DNA from: Viscum album
Lineage: Eukaryota; Streptophyta; Magnoliopsida; Santalales; Viscaceae
DNA: 64,000 nucleotides
Reading direction: 5' to 3'
NCBI GenBank assembly: GCA_963277665.1
Contig: OY728165.1
Location: forward strand, 1,753,084,772-1,753,148,771
Under the pieces are notes generated by a model that saw only the letters and a program-made list of their open reading frames with translations, was not told where the DNA came from and searched no databases. The stretch's first letter is position 1. Each line of letters begins with the position of its first letter. Of this stretch, positions 39,561 to 52,657 are shown piece by piece. The translations under genes were made by a program, and so were the position numbers.

Positions 39561-42500
39561 GAGTGACCATTATTTTGTTATTGTTTAACTTCTTCAATTC
39601 CTCCATCATGGGTCTACTTTCCCCTTCCAATGAGACCATAGAATCAATTAAGGGCTAATTATCTTATAGTTTGATCAAAGTGAGTAGAAGGAGGTTGTAT
39701 TGGATGTTATTTATTAGTCTTTTAATATATAATGAATTATTTTAATTGAGAATTTTTTTTTACAAATTTTAAACCTCTTTATCCTTATTGAATTTTAAGG
39801 TCACACACTTCAAGTGATAATAAAAACCATTACCTTGGAGTGTTCTTAAATATGATCCTCCAAGTTTATTTGGAATTAGTAATAGAGTGTGTAAGTATTA
39901 AACCAGTAAGGTATGAAGTTAATTATTCTTCTTGAATGAACCCATCTCAAATATAAGAAATTGAAATAACCAGAAAAGGAATGCATACAATCCACCCAAA
40001 GTGATAACCAAGGATAAACTCATTCAATTAAATTGAATTCACTTAAATATATTAGTGTTCACTTTAACATATCTAAAATCAACCCAATTTGTCCACTTCA
40101 TATAAAAAAAATCTATAGAATGTATGTGTCTGTAGGTCTGTTCTTAGGTCTTTGAGGATTATTCAACCCATGATACACTATAAGAGACCACTTAAACCTA
40201 AAAATATGGGTAAATTCAGGAAATACCAACCACACATAAATGAACCTAATTACTACTTTCCCTATAGGTCATTATTGAATATCAATTATTTTCTCACTCC
40301 CACACACATTTCATTCATTTCATTTAAATATCATATAGTTTATTGTGATTAAAAAAAAACTTCACCACATCGATTTTAACTATATATCTAATCCTATTTT
40401 TCAAAAAACCAATTTGATGGAGAGTTGGAATGGAGAACAATCTAATAAGATTTTTTCACAAATTCCAAAAAAAATCACAAAATAGACAACAAAAAATAAA
40501 ATGATCTACTTGAATAGAAAGATTGGATATCTAAATACTACATGAACAAAAAAGTTCTTTCTAAAATTTGAATTTAAATTGGGATTTTTATCAACCAATA
40601 ATTCAAATCAACATGGGAATTAAATAATTTTAAACATGCCACCAAAGGAGAACTGTTGTCAATGAATTTGAACTAATGAGATACCATCATCATCATCATA
40701 CAACCATTGATCATGACAACCACCCAATACCTCATACATTACCATGATATTTTTTGAAAACCAAAAAATCACAAGAACGATTAACTATCACAAATTTGAC
40801 ATCATGAACTCTCAAGATTGAATTTTTTCGTCAATATGTCAGAAAAACCAAACCCACTATGACAAAACATCCCTTTAGAAGTACTCCACTAGGAATAACA
40901 CATTACCTTCATCATATATGAGCACTTAAAAGAACACTACTAATGATCAACACTAATAGTATATCAGGAATTTAACACTATAGAAATTTCAATAAATTAT
41001 CTGAAACACCGATAACCACACCCCTATTGGAAGTAGGATACAAAGGGATTAAGAGGAAACTATAATATGGTCAAAAAATAGAATAATAGAAAACAACCCC
41101 ATAATAACTAGAATAGGACCTTGATCCAGAAGGAATGAGTATACTCTAATATGAAACAAACCTTTCAGATTCACCACTAATCACATCATTTGGAAATTAT
41201 CAGGCCACCTCGAACACCTAATCCACTTACCAAGGATGGGATGTTTGGTAATGTTAAATGAAATAGATTATAGGTGGAGCACCGATATATAATGATACAC
41301 CAATAGATATCACCAATACATTAAAATAGGATAATACATGCACACTTTTCACACTCACTAGATTTTACACTATCCCATCGACTATAAGTACCACAAATTT
41401 CTATACACACCATTACTATCTCATTCTTCCTTATAAGAAATTGTGATATCCAATATAATGAAAAAATAAAAAATAAATACTATAACCAAAAAAATAATAT
41501 ATTTACAATACTATGAAGAAAGGGGGACAAAAAGGGGTTTCAATTAGGAGTGACACCATCACTACTATGGGGGCATTAGAAGGAAACGATAAGTAATGCA
41601 ACAGTTGAGAGGGAGAGAGTGAAGTTTAGGAAATAAGATGATGTGTAGGAATATTTCTATCCAAATTAAATTAAAATGAAGAAAAAGTGATGTTATAACC
41701 CCAAGACATAATTTCATTAGAGTTTCAATTTTTGATGCTAAAGTCTCAAAATTATTGTTAAAATATTAGAAAAAAATCTACAATGAATAAACCCCACAAT
41801 AATTATCTACCACCCCCATTATATAATACTATGTTGAAAATTAAAATAAATATAATAAATATGAATCATGTAAGGATTTAATCAATCAATGTGAACTTAT
41901 ACACATAGAGGAAAAAAAATAAATAAATGTAAGTGGGGTAAACTAGGGAATTACAGAAGCCCCCAAGGTCAGAATTTTTTTTTGTGAATAAGTATAAACT
42001 TAGTGGAAATAAATATACAACTTGATTTTTTATTTTAAAAGATAATTTTAAATATAATATTGGAGTGGTTTGTCTTATGACACAATGTGGGCTAGTCACC
42101 TTGAAATCCAAAATTTATGGAGAAACCTCTATGTATATTTCTTAAAAATCTATGATCACCAACTTTCAAACTAGATGATATTGGCGAAAATTACAATTCA
42201 AAAAGGATCATTACACAATTATAAACCTTATATAAAAATTATAGTCAATCATGATTCAATGAAAATATACATTGTAAAATAGTGACACCACCCTTTTACA
42301 CTAACACATAGAAACCAAACTCTATCCTTTTAAAAAATCACAATTAAATGAGGTGAATTGTTATTCCCTACACTGGTTCAAGTTGGTGGAGCCATATAGA
42401 TGCCATGTTTCAAAAGAGGTTGAACTAGATCCAAATTTAATTTTTCTTATTCAATTTGAGGATTTTTATTCTTATAAATGTTTTTAATATATAAAAGGAT

Positions 42501-42626
42501 TTTTTTTGAGGTGGACTCTCAAGAAAAAAATGCATGAAGTTGTATTTTATGTGTTAGAAAAGGAAACTTGTCTTGGTGGTTGTAGAATTAATCCAAAAAA
42601 CCAAAGAAGAGGCCATCCGAGTTTCA
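39561..42626. other. Unassigned AT-rich stretch, C-rich over G on the plus strand
   Basis: No domain or terminal motif was found. A tract at about 41,515-41,640 is purine-rich on the plus strand (CT-rich on minus) and could be a minus-strand LTR leader. The sequence near 42,353-42,400 weakly resembles the family-A LTR segment at about 15,845-15,880. Neither is strong enough to call. Confidence 0.35.
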
Positions 42627-43204
42627 GGGTGGTGAAGAACTAATTTAATACATATATATTACATCATTTTACAAGAATATTCATTTTATCTCAAAATGAA
42701 TCACACCCTAGAACCTAAAGGTTTAGTGCATTTAGAGTCTAGAAACATAAAAAAACTGTTAAAAAACATTTTCCACATCTCCCACAAATAGTTATTAGAA
42801 TTGATACCCTATTTAAAACATATAAAAATGATTTTTATTGACTTGGTGAATGGAAAAATAATAAAGGGTTATCATAGATGATCAGTAAGGTTAAATATAG
42901 GAGTCATCAATCGAAGAACCCATGTGAGCATAATATTATCATAAGAGTATGGAGACATAATCAAAGTGTGTGGAATGATATAATGCAATCATACCTAATA
43001 AAAAATATATCAGAAAACATTATTCATGGTATAATTCTTCTAAAATAACATACTACATGAGTAATAAGAGTTGGATAATTTGAGTCAATAATCATTGAGA
43101 TATGAAAACATAACATAGGTATAAGAATATGAAATAAAATTTTGGCACATATATAAAAATATATAACTAATATTCTATGTTGAAGATAATTTATAAGATG
43201 ATCA

Positions 43205-43380
43205 TCATATAGTGGACCAAGTCCCATAGTAGATTTTGTTCCCTATAATTCATAGAAACACATTGGATATAGTCCCATAGGGGATGGAGTTTACTCCCAT
43301 TCTTGGAAACATAGTGTACCGAGTCCCATGGGGCATTGGATTCACTCCCATTCCCAAAAAATATAATTCCATGAGATATA
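43205..43380. repeat. Three-unit tandem repeat, unit about 55 bp
   Basis: Units share AGTCCCATAG (or ATGG) plus GG and ACTCCCATTC or a similar segment. The array sits where the other family-A LTRs carry the GAACATG minisatellite, so a different sequence has been amplified at the same LTR position. Confidence 0.6.
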
Positions 43381-43439
43381 AAGCATTAAACAATTCTTGT
43401 AGGGCTATGTATTTCTACCCTATCACATAATTATAATCC

Positions 43440-43486
43440 ATATATATATATATATATATATATATCTGTGCGTGTGTGTGTGTGTT
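43440..43486. repeat. Compound (TA)n-(GT)n microsatellite
   Basis: A TA run of about 25 bases is followed by a short bridge and a GT run. Confidence 0.85.
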
Positions 43487-44629
43487 CCATGAGAACATGA
43501 AAACATTAACAATTTCTCATAGCTTGATTAAACCAATAAAAAGAAATGGGTTTCATGAAAAAACCATATACAAAATCATAATCCAACCAAATAATGAAAT
43601 GTTATTGTATCATAACTTAATTTTCCCCATTGAATCCTGATAAAAATGAAGGGATGTTTATGTTAACAGAAAATCCCGTTTAAGAAAATTAAAATGTACA
43701 TTCATAACGAAGAAGAATAACTCTTTACATTTATATTTCTTTTGAGTAAAAGTTCTATTAAATAAAGGGAATATAAATTTCATTAGAAAACCATGAAAAC
43801 ATGGAGAGGTTTTTTCTTAAATAGAACATATAAAGGTATTTAGAAAATTTATTACTATAAATAAAGTTAATAAAGATATTCCCTTTACACTATAGTAAAT
43901 AAAGTCAATATTAATTAAAAAGGACATCACAACTCACTTATAAATAACATTTTAAAGTATATTAAATGACAAAATTTTAAATAATTATTTCAAATGGGAA
44001 ATATGAATAATAAAATAGTAAAATGAAATAAATTCTAAATCCATAAAAGTGGTGTGGAATTTAAAAGTTACAAATGTGAATAACATTTGAAATTATAATT
44101 ATTAAAATTCCCATAATTGTAAGAGTAGTAAATATTCCTTTTTAGAAGAGGTAAAAATAAATACTATGTTCATAATAAATAATACATATTTCGATTAAAA
44201 AATAATAATTTTGAATGAGGGGGGGAAGAATGAATATGTACATGTTATATAATTGTCCCCTGCTGAAAATAAGAGGTATATTTTCTTACTTTTACCAGCT
44301 TCACTTCTGGTGATTTATACACTGAAGAGAAATTGACAAGGTAGGAGAGGATTTAAATATCATGAGAATCTAGTGCAGAATAAAATTAATATGGTTTTAT
44401 AGAGAAATATTAGGTTATATCCCCATATGAGAACTTAGTCATAAAAATCTTTAATTCAAAATGATATTTGAAAGAAAACCCTTACGAATTTGATTAACAT
44501 TGAACAAAAATCCGTGAAAAAATGATATAGAATTTTAAATCCCTCTAATTACATTAAAATTTAGATAAAAATATATCCATGAGTAGTATATACAGTTATT
44601 AAAAGAAAATAAGTGGTTAATATTAGGAT

Positions 44630-46462
44630 TCCCTTTCCCCAGGCCACTAGACATTTCCTGGAACTGAGGACATCACATGGCCTCAAGCTCCCCTTCCCAT
44701 ATTCCAAATGCTGTTGACTAATAGAGAGGGAACTAGTCTATAAAATTTATAGACTATACCCTATAATCAAATTTTAAATTATTGTGTAAATAAATAATAA
44801 TCATACACATCCATAAATATTAGACTATATAGAAAAACAATAAACACATCCAATATAATCCATGATAATTTTATACATAACATATAATTAAAAAAAAGTA
44901 GGTATATTCCAAATAAAAAGAAATTTAAAGAACGAATCCACTCATAATGGAACTAATTGAATCTAAAGGCCCCAAAAATGCTATCTCCACATACCCCTTG
45001 AGATGCACCAGTCAAATACACATCACATCTTATGCTGTGACATGGAAAACAGACATAAAGTCTGTAAACACATTTAGATTCTTGAGAATTTTGCGAGCAT
45101 ATTGATAAATAGTATATAACCTAGAACCCATAATATATTCCTTCATATTTTGGTGCATTAATGATTAAAAAACACAATAATAAATATTCTTCAAAGTCAT
45201 CATTTTCTAATCAGGATGCCACGACTCCCAATGAGGTAAAAAACCCATTAGGCCATAGTTTGAGAAATAGAACACCAAAATGCATGAACATACTTACTTT
45301 AGGACCTTTCCATAGACCAAACATCACCTCATACCACCATCATAGATTCCTAGTCGGTACTCAAAGACTCCAAGTTTTATTCTATCCAAACCTCAACCCT
45401 CTACCTACAAAAACTGGGAATGGTCATACATTATATCTCAACATGCTACCTAATCACTCAATGTAGGGTATATTTATCTCATGTCCTACAAGAATACATC
45501 CCCTAGGGTGGTACTTAATCCGTGAATATATATGTAATGGTCCATCACATGATCCACCCTCCACAAGGGTGATCCTTAACTCAAGCCACTCATGGAAAAG
45601 TCCAATATTCCCATCGAACCAACCCTTGAATTGGTAGTTATCAACCCAAAACATGCATGGAATGATAGTTCATGTACCATTAATCATACCTAACATCTCT
45701 TGGGAGGTACCCACACTAACATATCCCTATAGAATTCATGTGGTCCATCAATCACCCAAACCCAATATTACTCTAGACAAGGTCACCAAGTACATGTAAG
45801 GACTACAAGGCTTTGACCAATCACATGGATCACCAGAAGAACCCCTAAAGATAGACACTCAATACCAAAACCCTTGAAACTAACACACATAACTCACCTA
45901 TCAGGGTGCCCACTGGGTCATCCATGACTATGAAAGTACCATCTCATTTATATTACTTCAATCCCATTACCCATTGAGGATATCATTACCTGAAGTCTCC
46001 CACTTATTCTAAACCCATGGTCTGGTCCAACCTCATGATGATCATCATCGCTCCCATCACTACAAACCATGGAATTTAGCATGTTTACATGATCTAAACG
46101 AACTTGGAAATGATAGGAAGGGTCTGATTCCTAATCAAATCCCTATTGTAATCCCACCGCTAAGTCCATAAAAACACCCAATACCATCACCTGGGTCTCA
46201 CAGGACTCACCTCTGACATTAGAAGTGAGTTCTTTATCACCTCTGACACACACACACCTACCTCACCCTTTATAATTTGACCCCTAATCTCTCATTCCTA
46301 ACCAAAATGTCTAGGAAATCCACCCATGATATTCCATATATTTATACCATTATAGTACCTCCTAGGGATTCCATGTCAGTTCAACCAAGTTCCTATCCAC
46401 TTGGAAAAATATTTTTTTATTGATCCTAAATTACACTATGCACTAAAGAGAACTCAACATTA
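44630..46462 (-). repeat. Left (3') LTR of element B, inner end not resolved
   Basis: It aligns with 50,640-52,200 through to the element-C insertion point. The LTR must continue right of 46,462, but its true end could not be set because the partner is interrupted there. Confidence 0.6.
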
Positions 46463-49400
46463 TCACGAGAGGCTCAATTCCACCCATCCATCTATCCTAT
46501 GGACTCTATCAGTCCGTATTCCCCATTACCAAACCCATGTATTCATCCATGAAAGAACTATCATGTGTAGAAATTTTTATGAAATTGTATTAAATGGGAT
46601 ACCTACCTCAAACATGGAGATAACCCCTTTTTGAGATCCATTGAACCTTATCTAAGAAATCCAAGACTCACCTATACACTCGGGAACCTAACACATGCCA
46701 AGTGACACCCACAATTAATTATAAACCCTTATTACTGATAAATATATTTAATTTAAATTGTAATAACTACCTAAAATCCCACAATGTTAGCCTGTCATGT
46801 GGAACCATAAAAAAATTCTAGAAAAATGTATATAGTGTACCCTATAAACCATCCTGACCAGAATAACTATCCAATGGTTCTTGATAAATCTCCAAATAAA
46901 TTTAATTTAATAATTACCCTTAAAAAATATATCACTAAATGTACCACAACCGAAATGAAAACTAATGACATGAATATGCTGTCTTAGTACATCCTTATGT
47001 AGGCTAACCAAAGGCCTCATTACGCATAGTTGACACACCATGTTCTGTTGGAATTGATGCCAAACTATAACCCAAAAAAATCCCAAATCAAGGTATACAA
47101 ATGGGGAAGTAGGAAACAAATTGGAAGAACAATGGATGATCCTACCACAATTTATCACTATAAACACATCAAAACCCATCTTTCTTAATGGTGGATCAAA
47201 CATATATTGAGTTAGGGAGGATCTGACTAAAATGGAATAGCTTGAATACATTCACTTTAATAAATCAGGAGACACTAACCAAGAAAATACAAAAGTTCCC
47301 CCACTCAAAAATAACCCCCATGACCCCATTGGCTAGATATTGGCTCACCAAATCACTGGTTGGGGTGTAGTGTCTAGATTATGATCCCATGTAAGTTTTT
47401 GGGCTATTGGTTTTCCCACTAGCTTCGTGGTTGTGCAACATCAACTACCCAATGGCCTCTACTATTAAAATTTATTCACCCAAATACCCCTAGGCCTCAC
47501 TATATTATTCTTTAACTCTCACGACACCAATAGGGCACTGAACCCCAACCAAATATGTCACATAAGGATATTGAAACACTCAAAAACCCATTATAAGATC
47601 ATTTTCTCAAAATGAACCATCCACTAGATGTAAAATCCTATTTTCTGCAATAATTTCAAACCGTTAATGATATTCATCCTTACAAACTCCCTATAATAAT
47701 GGTTATCATCCCCAAGAATCTATAGTAATCCTCGTACCATATGTATCAACTAATTTTTTTCATCTAACACCGAGAACTCACCACATTATTCTCTAGGTCA
47801 CTAAACATGATTCTAATGAAAAAATCTAAACAACAACACATTAGTAATTTGAAGAAGACCCACATAACCTTTTTCTACATCAACCTAGAGATTCCACTCA
47901 CCACACCCATATATACTAACACAACTTGACATGTTAATTAGGTCATCCAAAATCTTATGGTGACTCCAACTATAATGATCCACTCACAATGGAAAATTAC
48001 AAACTATGGTCCTCCATGCCATAGGAATTACTGACCAAAAACCAACCTTTCAAAATTAACTAAATAGCAAATTATGTCTCAAATAATTCTCTTGATGAGG
48101 CCCCCATCTTTCTTCATCAAAAATCACACAAAGAATCCATCATACCTCATATAAAATACATCCAATTTTTTTTCCCAAAACTTATGATAAATTCTCAAAT
48201 GAAACTCCTACATCTAACTATTCAATTCCACTAATAACCCCCACATGTGGGGTCCCTCTTGTTCCTGACTCAAGAAACCAACGCCACATGATTCTATTAG
48301 AATTTTCATGTACACTATCTCCATCACAGTGATTCATCACATGATTCACCCCTTAAAACATGAGATGAAATATTTTTTCCCTTGAATTATGGGATGAAAT
48401 AGGTTCATCTCCTTAATCATGTGATGAAATAGGTGCACCTACAAAATCCTGTAATGAACCATTATTTTACTCCTTGAACCACATTAATTGTGATTAACCT
48501 CAAGAATCAATGTCAAATCACACAAATACCACCTTGATATTTTTTTTAAATAAAATGAATCCAACCTTCATCTAATAAAAATCTAGTATTCAAAATGGAG
48601 AAAATATCATCAGATCATACCACACACTGGTACCATAATGCCTCCATTACTGTCCATCGATAAGTCTGACATTCCTATAACCCTTATGACATGTGGGTCA
48701 TTCACCCACAACTGATATGATTCTCCCAACCATAGGAGTGTTATCATCATCACCCATTATAGAACCCAAACATTGATCTCCACTACTCATGAGTCATCCC
48801 TTAGTGCACACAACAAATGTACATGGTTGCTGTAACAGTATTTGAGTGCCACCATCAAACACTAATAGATACAATAACCCCACTATAAGAGTTCCATTCT
48901 TATAACCCATTGAAAAAACCAAAAAACTAATCTACATGACACATGATTCATCCATTAATACACATAATGAATGGACTTTTCTATTTCACTAATATATAAG
49001 AACCAACAAGAGAAAACAATCGCTACCTCTTCATAGTTTACCTACAATGACATCCACCAAAATAAAACGGTGGAATATCAACTATATGGAATCTATTACA
49101 TCTCTATATTAGTAAGAAACAAAATTTTTCTGAACACCACACATGTACCACTCTTCTTATACCATACTACCCCAATGTCAACCTCTAACACTATTCCTCC
49201 CTGGCAAGTACTATCATAGACTTACTCTGATCAATCATTCCATGGTACCTCGATTAATCATAAATTTTGAATCTTGGGTTTATCCAAAAACTAAACCATT
49301 TTCCATATAATCTCACCATATATGTTCATAAATCCATTACTCAACCAAAAAATACATATATTTCTTCATACACCAAGGCTTTTTTAAAAAATAATAAAAA

Positions 49401-50639
49401 ACACCTACTATTCTCCTCAATCCAAAGTGATCTGTGGATAACCAACTTAGATTTTCACCCACTACCTATTTAAGTATTACATGAACCTAATGGATTCATA
49501 CTCCCATGAAAACTAATTACATAACCAGAATAACACACCCATAGGTCACATATCAATGAACCTAGGCTCACATGCCTTCTACATTGACCAAAATTTACAT
49601 TGTGTCAATCTCAACCAATAACTCAAGGCCTCTCACACAATCCAAGTAAAAACACAAGATCACCTTCCACATGGTCATTGTATGAACCTATGAGTGTACC
49701 CCCACACTCTAAGTGAACTACCTAAAAATACATCCTAAGAAAAACTGTAGTTTGTATCTCACTAAGCCTTCCCTATAAAACCAAACTCAATAAAAAAATT
49801 ATTCAAGAAATTTTCATCCCAAATACATTGATATTAATATGAATTATTCCACATCCACTTAGGGTTTCCAAATCCATCATGCTTGGTTAACTGAATACCA
49901 CCAATAATATTTATAGGAAGATTCTATATAGGTAGTTATTCACCCATTATGTAACCAACACGGTATGGATAAACCATAATGGTGTATGTACAAAGAGAAT
50001 ATCATATCTATCCTTGGATTATTCCATAGGCATTCAGTGAATGTACTAAACCTATATAGGTTCCATTATCGGGACATCAACTTTATGCATTGACCCACTA
50101 AGTGTCTCCCTAAATCAAAGGATAAAACGATTTCACTTGCATCACAGATTAACCCCATCCATAAGATTCACATCGCATGAAATGTTAAGGAAAATTATAC
50201 ATAGGTTCTGTTGATTATAATTTTTAACTATGTTATATGGGAAACACCAAATAATTTATTTACATGTACTTTAATTAACCGAACCATTATCATTATCAGT
50301 AAAAACCACACAAGTACACAACTAGCATGCTAATCCTACATGCCTACTTATGATTCATGTATACCAGTATATTTTCAATGAGACAATATCAGAATCCAAA
50401 ATAAATCATAAATATAAAAACTCAATTTGAATCCCTATAAGTGAAATCATATAATCATAACATTTATCAGCAAAAACAATAATCCCATACCCTTGGCGAC
50501 CTAATATTTTTATCATAAAAGGTGTTCTTGATTCCCTAGTCCAATATCCATCACATGATCTGACAAATTTATATAAACAAAATCTACCATATCCCCAAAT
50601 CATAAAACAAAACACAAGATAGGATAGCACTCTATGACT
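46463..50639 (-). other. Internal region of element B, no recognisable domains
   Basis: About 4.2 kb contains only short open stretches, including 46,907-47,251 on the minus strand, none resembling gag or pol. The first part probably still belongs to the left LTR. The absence of pol suggests either extreme decay or a non-autonomous derivative. Confidence 0.45.
48353..48480 (-). repeat. Tandem repeat, unit 30-31 bp, four to five copies
   Basis: Units on the plus strand share CTTAATCATGTGATGAAATAG and variants. The minus-strand reading TTTCATCACATGA is similar in character to the TCATGATGTGAA motifs in element D. Confidence 0.7.
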
Positions 50640-52200
50640 CTCTATCCCTAGGCCACTTGATAGTACCTAGAGCCGAGGAAATCATGTGTCCTCAAGCATG
50701 CCTTCTCGTATGCCTGAGACAACTGACTACTGATAAGGGCCTAATCTATACAATGAGATGAGTACTACCTTTAAATAAGAGTGTAATTAATAATGTAAAT
50801 AACCATTAATAATACAAATTCATAAACATTAGGGAATATATAATAAATAACAAACACAACCAATATGATCCTTGATGCAGTCATATAAAATTTAGGACAT
50901 ACTGACTACTAAGATGATCCCAATTAAGCATAATAAAACACACACAATGGACATACTATGATACCTAGCCTTCAAACACATAGTATCCACATAACCATTG
51001 AGTTTCACCATCACGATCCATTAAACATCCCATTATTTGACCAAAAAGTAGAAATAATGTCTGCATGTACGTTGAGATGACCAAGATTACTGTGAGAATA
51101 AAACATAGTTGGGTATCCGAAAGCACCCCTAATGTATTTTGTTATGTGTGTGTATATGTATGATGAAAATAAATAAAAATTAGAAACATTCATTCCATGT
51201 CATCATGAACTAATCATGACTCCCCCACACACAATGAGGTAAACACTTCTATCAAGAAACTCTGTACTAACCAAGAAACCATGGTGCATGACCATACATA
51301 TTATGGAACCATAATAGAGTACACACATCACTGCATACCATCATAACTAATATTAATTAAATATCCAAAGGATTATGATAGGATTTCATAAAAACCGAAA
51401 CCCACTAATTGGATACACTGGGAACAATCATTCTACCATATATTAACCCACCGCCAAATCAAAAAAGACAGGGCACATTGGTCATTCTCAATACCACAAT
51501 CCAGACCCCATGGTGGTCCTTGACCCAATAATATACAAGTTAAATTCCATCAGATGACCAAACCCTTATATGGGTAGTCCTCCACCCAAAATGACATAAA
51601 TCCATCACTTTTTAGAGATGTCAATGGTTGAAGGATCCCACTATCCCGGACCCCAAATCTTCATCTAACCTCTCCAAGATAATCATCACTGATAATTTTT
51701 CTTCCTAGAGACTTTTCAAAGATGAAATGACATAAAAAACATTTGGATCGATAAGTAGGGTCTTATTCCAAATATAATAACTCTTGGAATCCTAGCACTT
51801 GGCCCCAGATCCCTCCCAAGACCCTCTTATGGGTCTTATATAAAATATACTGATGGAGATCCATCAACTTTTCATCCTCATGGAAACCCATGACCATCAT
51901 CCTATACCAAGTCTCGAAGGACACATCCCTCTCTCCACATATGCTAATACTCACCTCTGACCTCATGTGGGAGTACTTCTTCACTGGAGAGACACAAAAC
52001 TTCCTCACTTATCATCATTAAGCCCCATGACTCTCATGTTTCTCCAAAAAATATTAGAACTCCAACTAGTATCTTCTAATTCTTGCTTGTATGTAGAGTC
52101 TTATTGGGGGTTACACGTTAGCTTGAATAAGGTTATCTTCCATTTGACACATAGTCAATGTGAGAATTTCATTTTCTCCCTGCGCTAAAAAGAACTCAGC
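50640..52200 (-). repeat. Right (5') LTR of element B, truncated by insertion of C
   Basis: It starts near TCTATCCCTAGGCCAC. A degraded GCACTCTATGAC immediately to the left could be the primer-binding site. It is cut at 52,200 by element C. The rest should lie right of the window. Confidence 0.6.
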
Positions 52201-52304
52201 TGTAAGAACCCATTTCTTATTCTTGAGGTATGGGTTTCTGCTTTTCCTTTTTCCTTAAGTGTTTTTGAGAAAATAAGGAAAATGGGGGAAATCCAAAAAT
52301 TTGA

Positions 52305-52635
52305 GGGTACACGCCATGTACTTTTCCAAATGTTTTGTACTTTGGCCACGTGGGATGAGTATACAGGGCGTGTAGACCTATCAGGGATGAAGGGTGTAAA
52401 ACACTGACTACACATCATGTACATAGTATATACACATCTTGTAATTAGTCAGCAGGTGAATAGTAAGGTGGTGGGAGTAGCCGCCAGTGAAATGATAGTA
52501 CGCGCCACGTGCTCAGAGATACACACCGTGTAATCATGTCAGTAGATGAAGAGTGTGGAGGTGAAACATAGCCGCTAGAGGAACAGTTAAAAAATGGAAA
52601 GTACATGTCGTGTACTTGAGACTACTCGCTGTGTA
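52305..52635. repeat. Array of TACACGCCGTGTA-like dyads in left LTR of C
   Basis: About eight spaced near-palindromes occur here, among them TACACGCCATGTA, TACACATCATGTA, TACACACCGTGTA and TACATGTCGTGTA. The right LTR has the same set at 60,648-60,975. Confidence 0.8.
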
Positions 52636-52647
52636 GTTGTTTTTTTG

Positions 52648-52657
52648 TTATAAATAG
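52648..52657 (+). promoter_or_regulatory. TATA box of the left LTR of C
   Basis: TTATAAATAG follows a T-run. The equivalent in the right LTR is TTATAAAC at 60,990-60,997. Transcription would start some 30 bases downstream. Confidence 0.55.

Larger units (their letters stand above)
42627..44629 (-). repeat. Truncated family-A LTR, interrupted by element B
   Basis: It starts with sequence alignable to the family-A LTR edge (ATATTACATCATTTTA at about 42,648). It continues through a GATCAGTAAGG-type block near 42,880 and a block matching the plus copy (GGGACTTTGTCCACTATG-like, near 3,670). It then reaches AGAAAACCCTTAC near 44,475, which equals about 14,495 in the left full LTR. Similarity stops at 44,630, where the LTR of element B begins. 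The remaining 3 kb of this LTR should lie beyond the window. Confidence 0.6.
44630..52200 (-). mobile_element. Element B: minus-oriented LTR element, right LTR split by element C
   Basis: LTR-like copies begin at about 44,630 and 50,640 with matching order of blocks. They share AGGCCACT, CCTCAAGC and AATACA-type sequence near the start. At the other end, the block GCACTAAAGAGAACTCAAC (46,436-46,456) matches GCGCTAAAAAGAACTCAGC (52,182-52,200), where element C is inserted. The LTR end resembles those of C and D, so B is probably in the same chromovirus group. No coding domain was recognised between the LTRs. The plus strand has a strong C-over-G excess, consistent with minus orientation. Divergence between its LTRs is about 30 percent over the first 65 bases by eye. 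Confidence 0.65.

Noticed and set aside
45161..45466. 101-codon plus-strand open reading frame
   Set aside because: It lies in the left LTR of B on the opposite strand, and the right LTR does not conserve it.
46907..47251. 114-codon minus-strand open reading frame in element B
   Set aside because: It is in the orientation of B but has no recognisable gag, pol or other motif, so it was not called as a gene.
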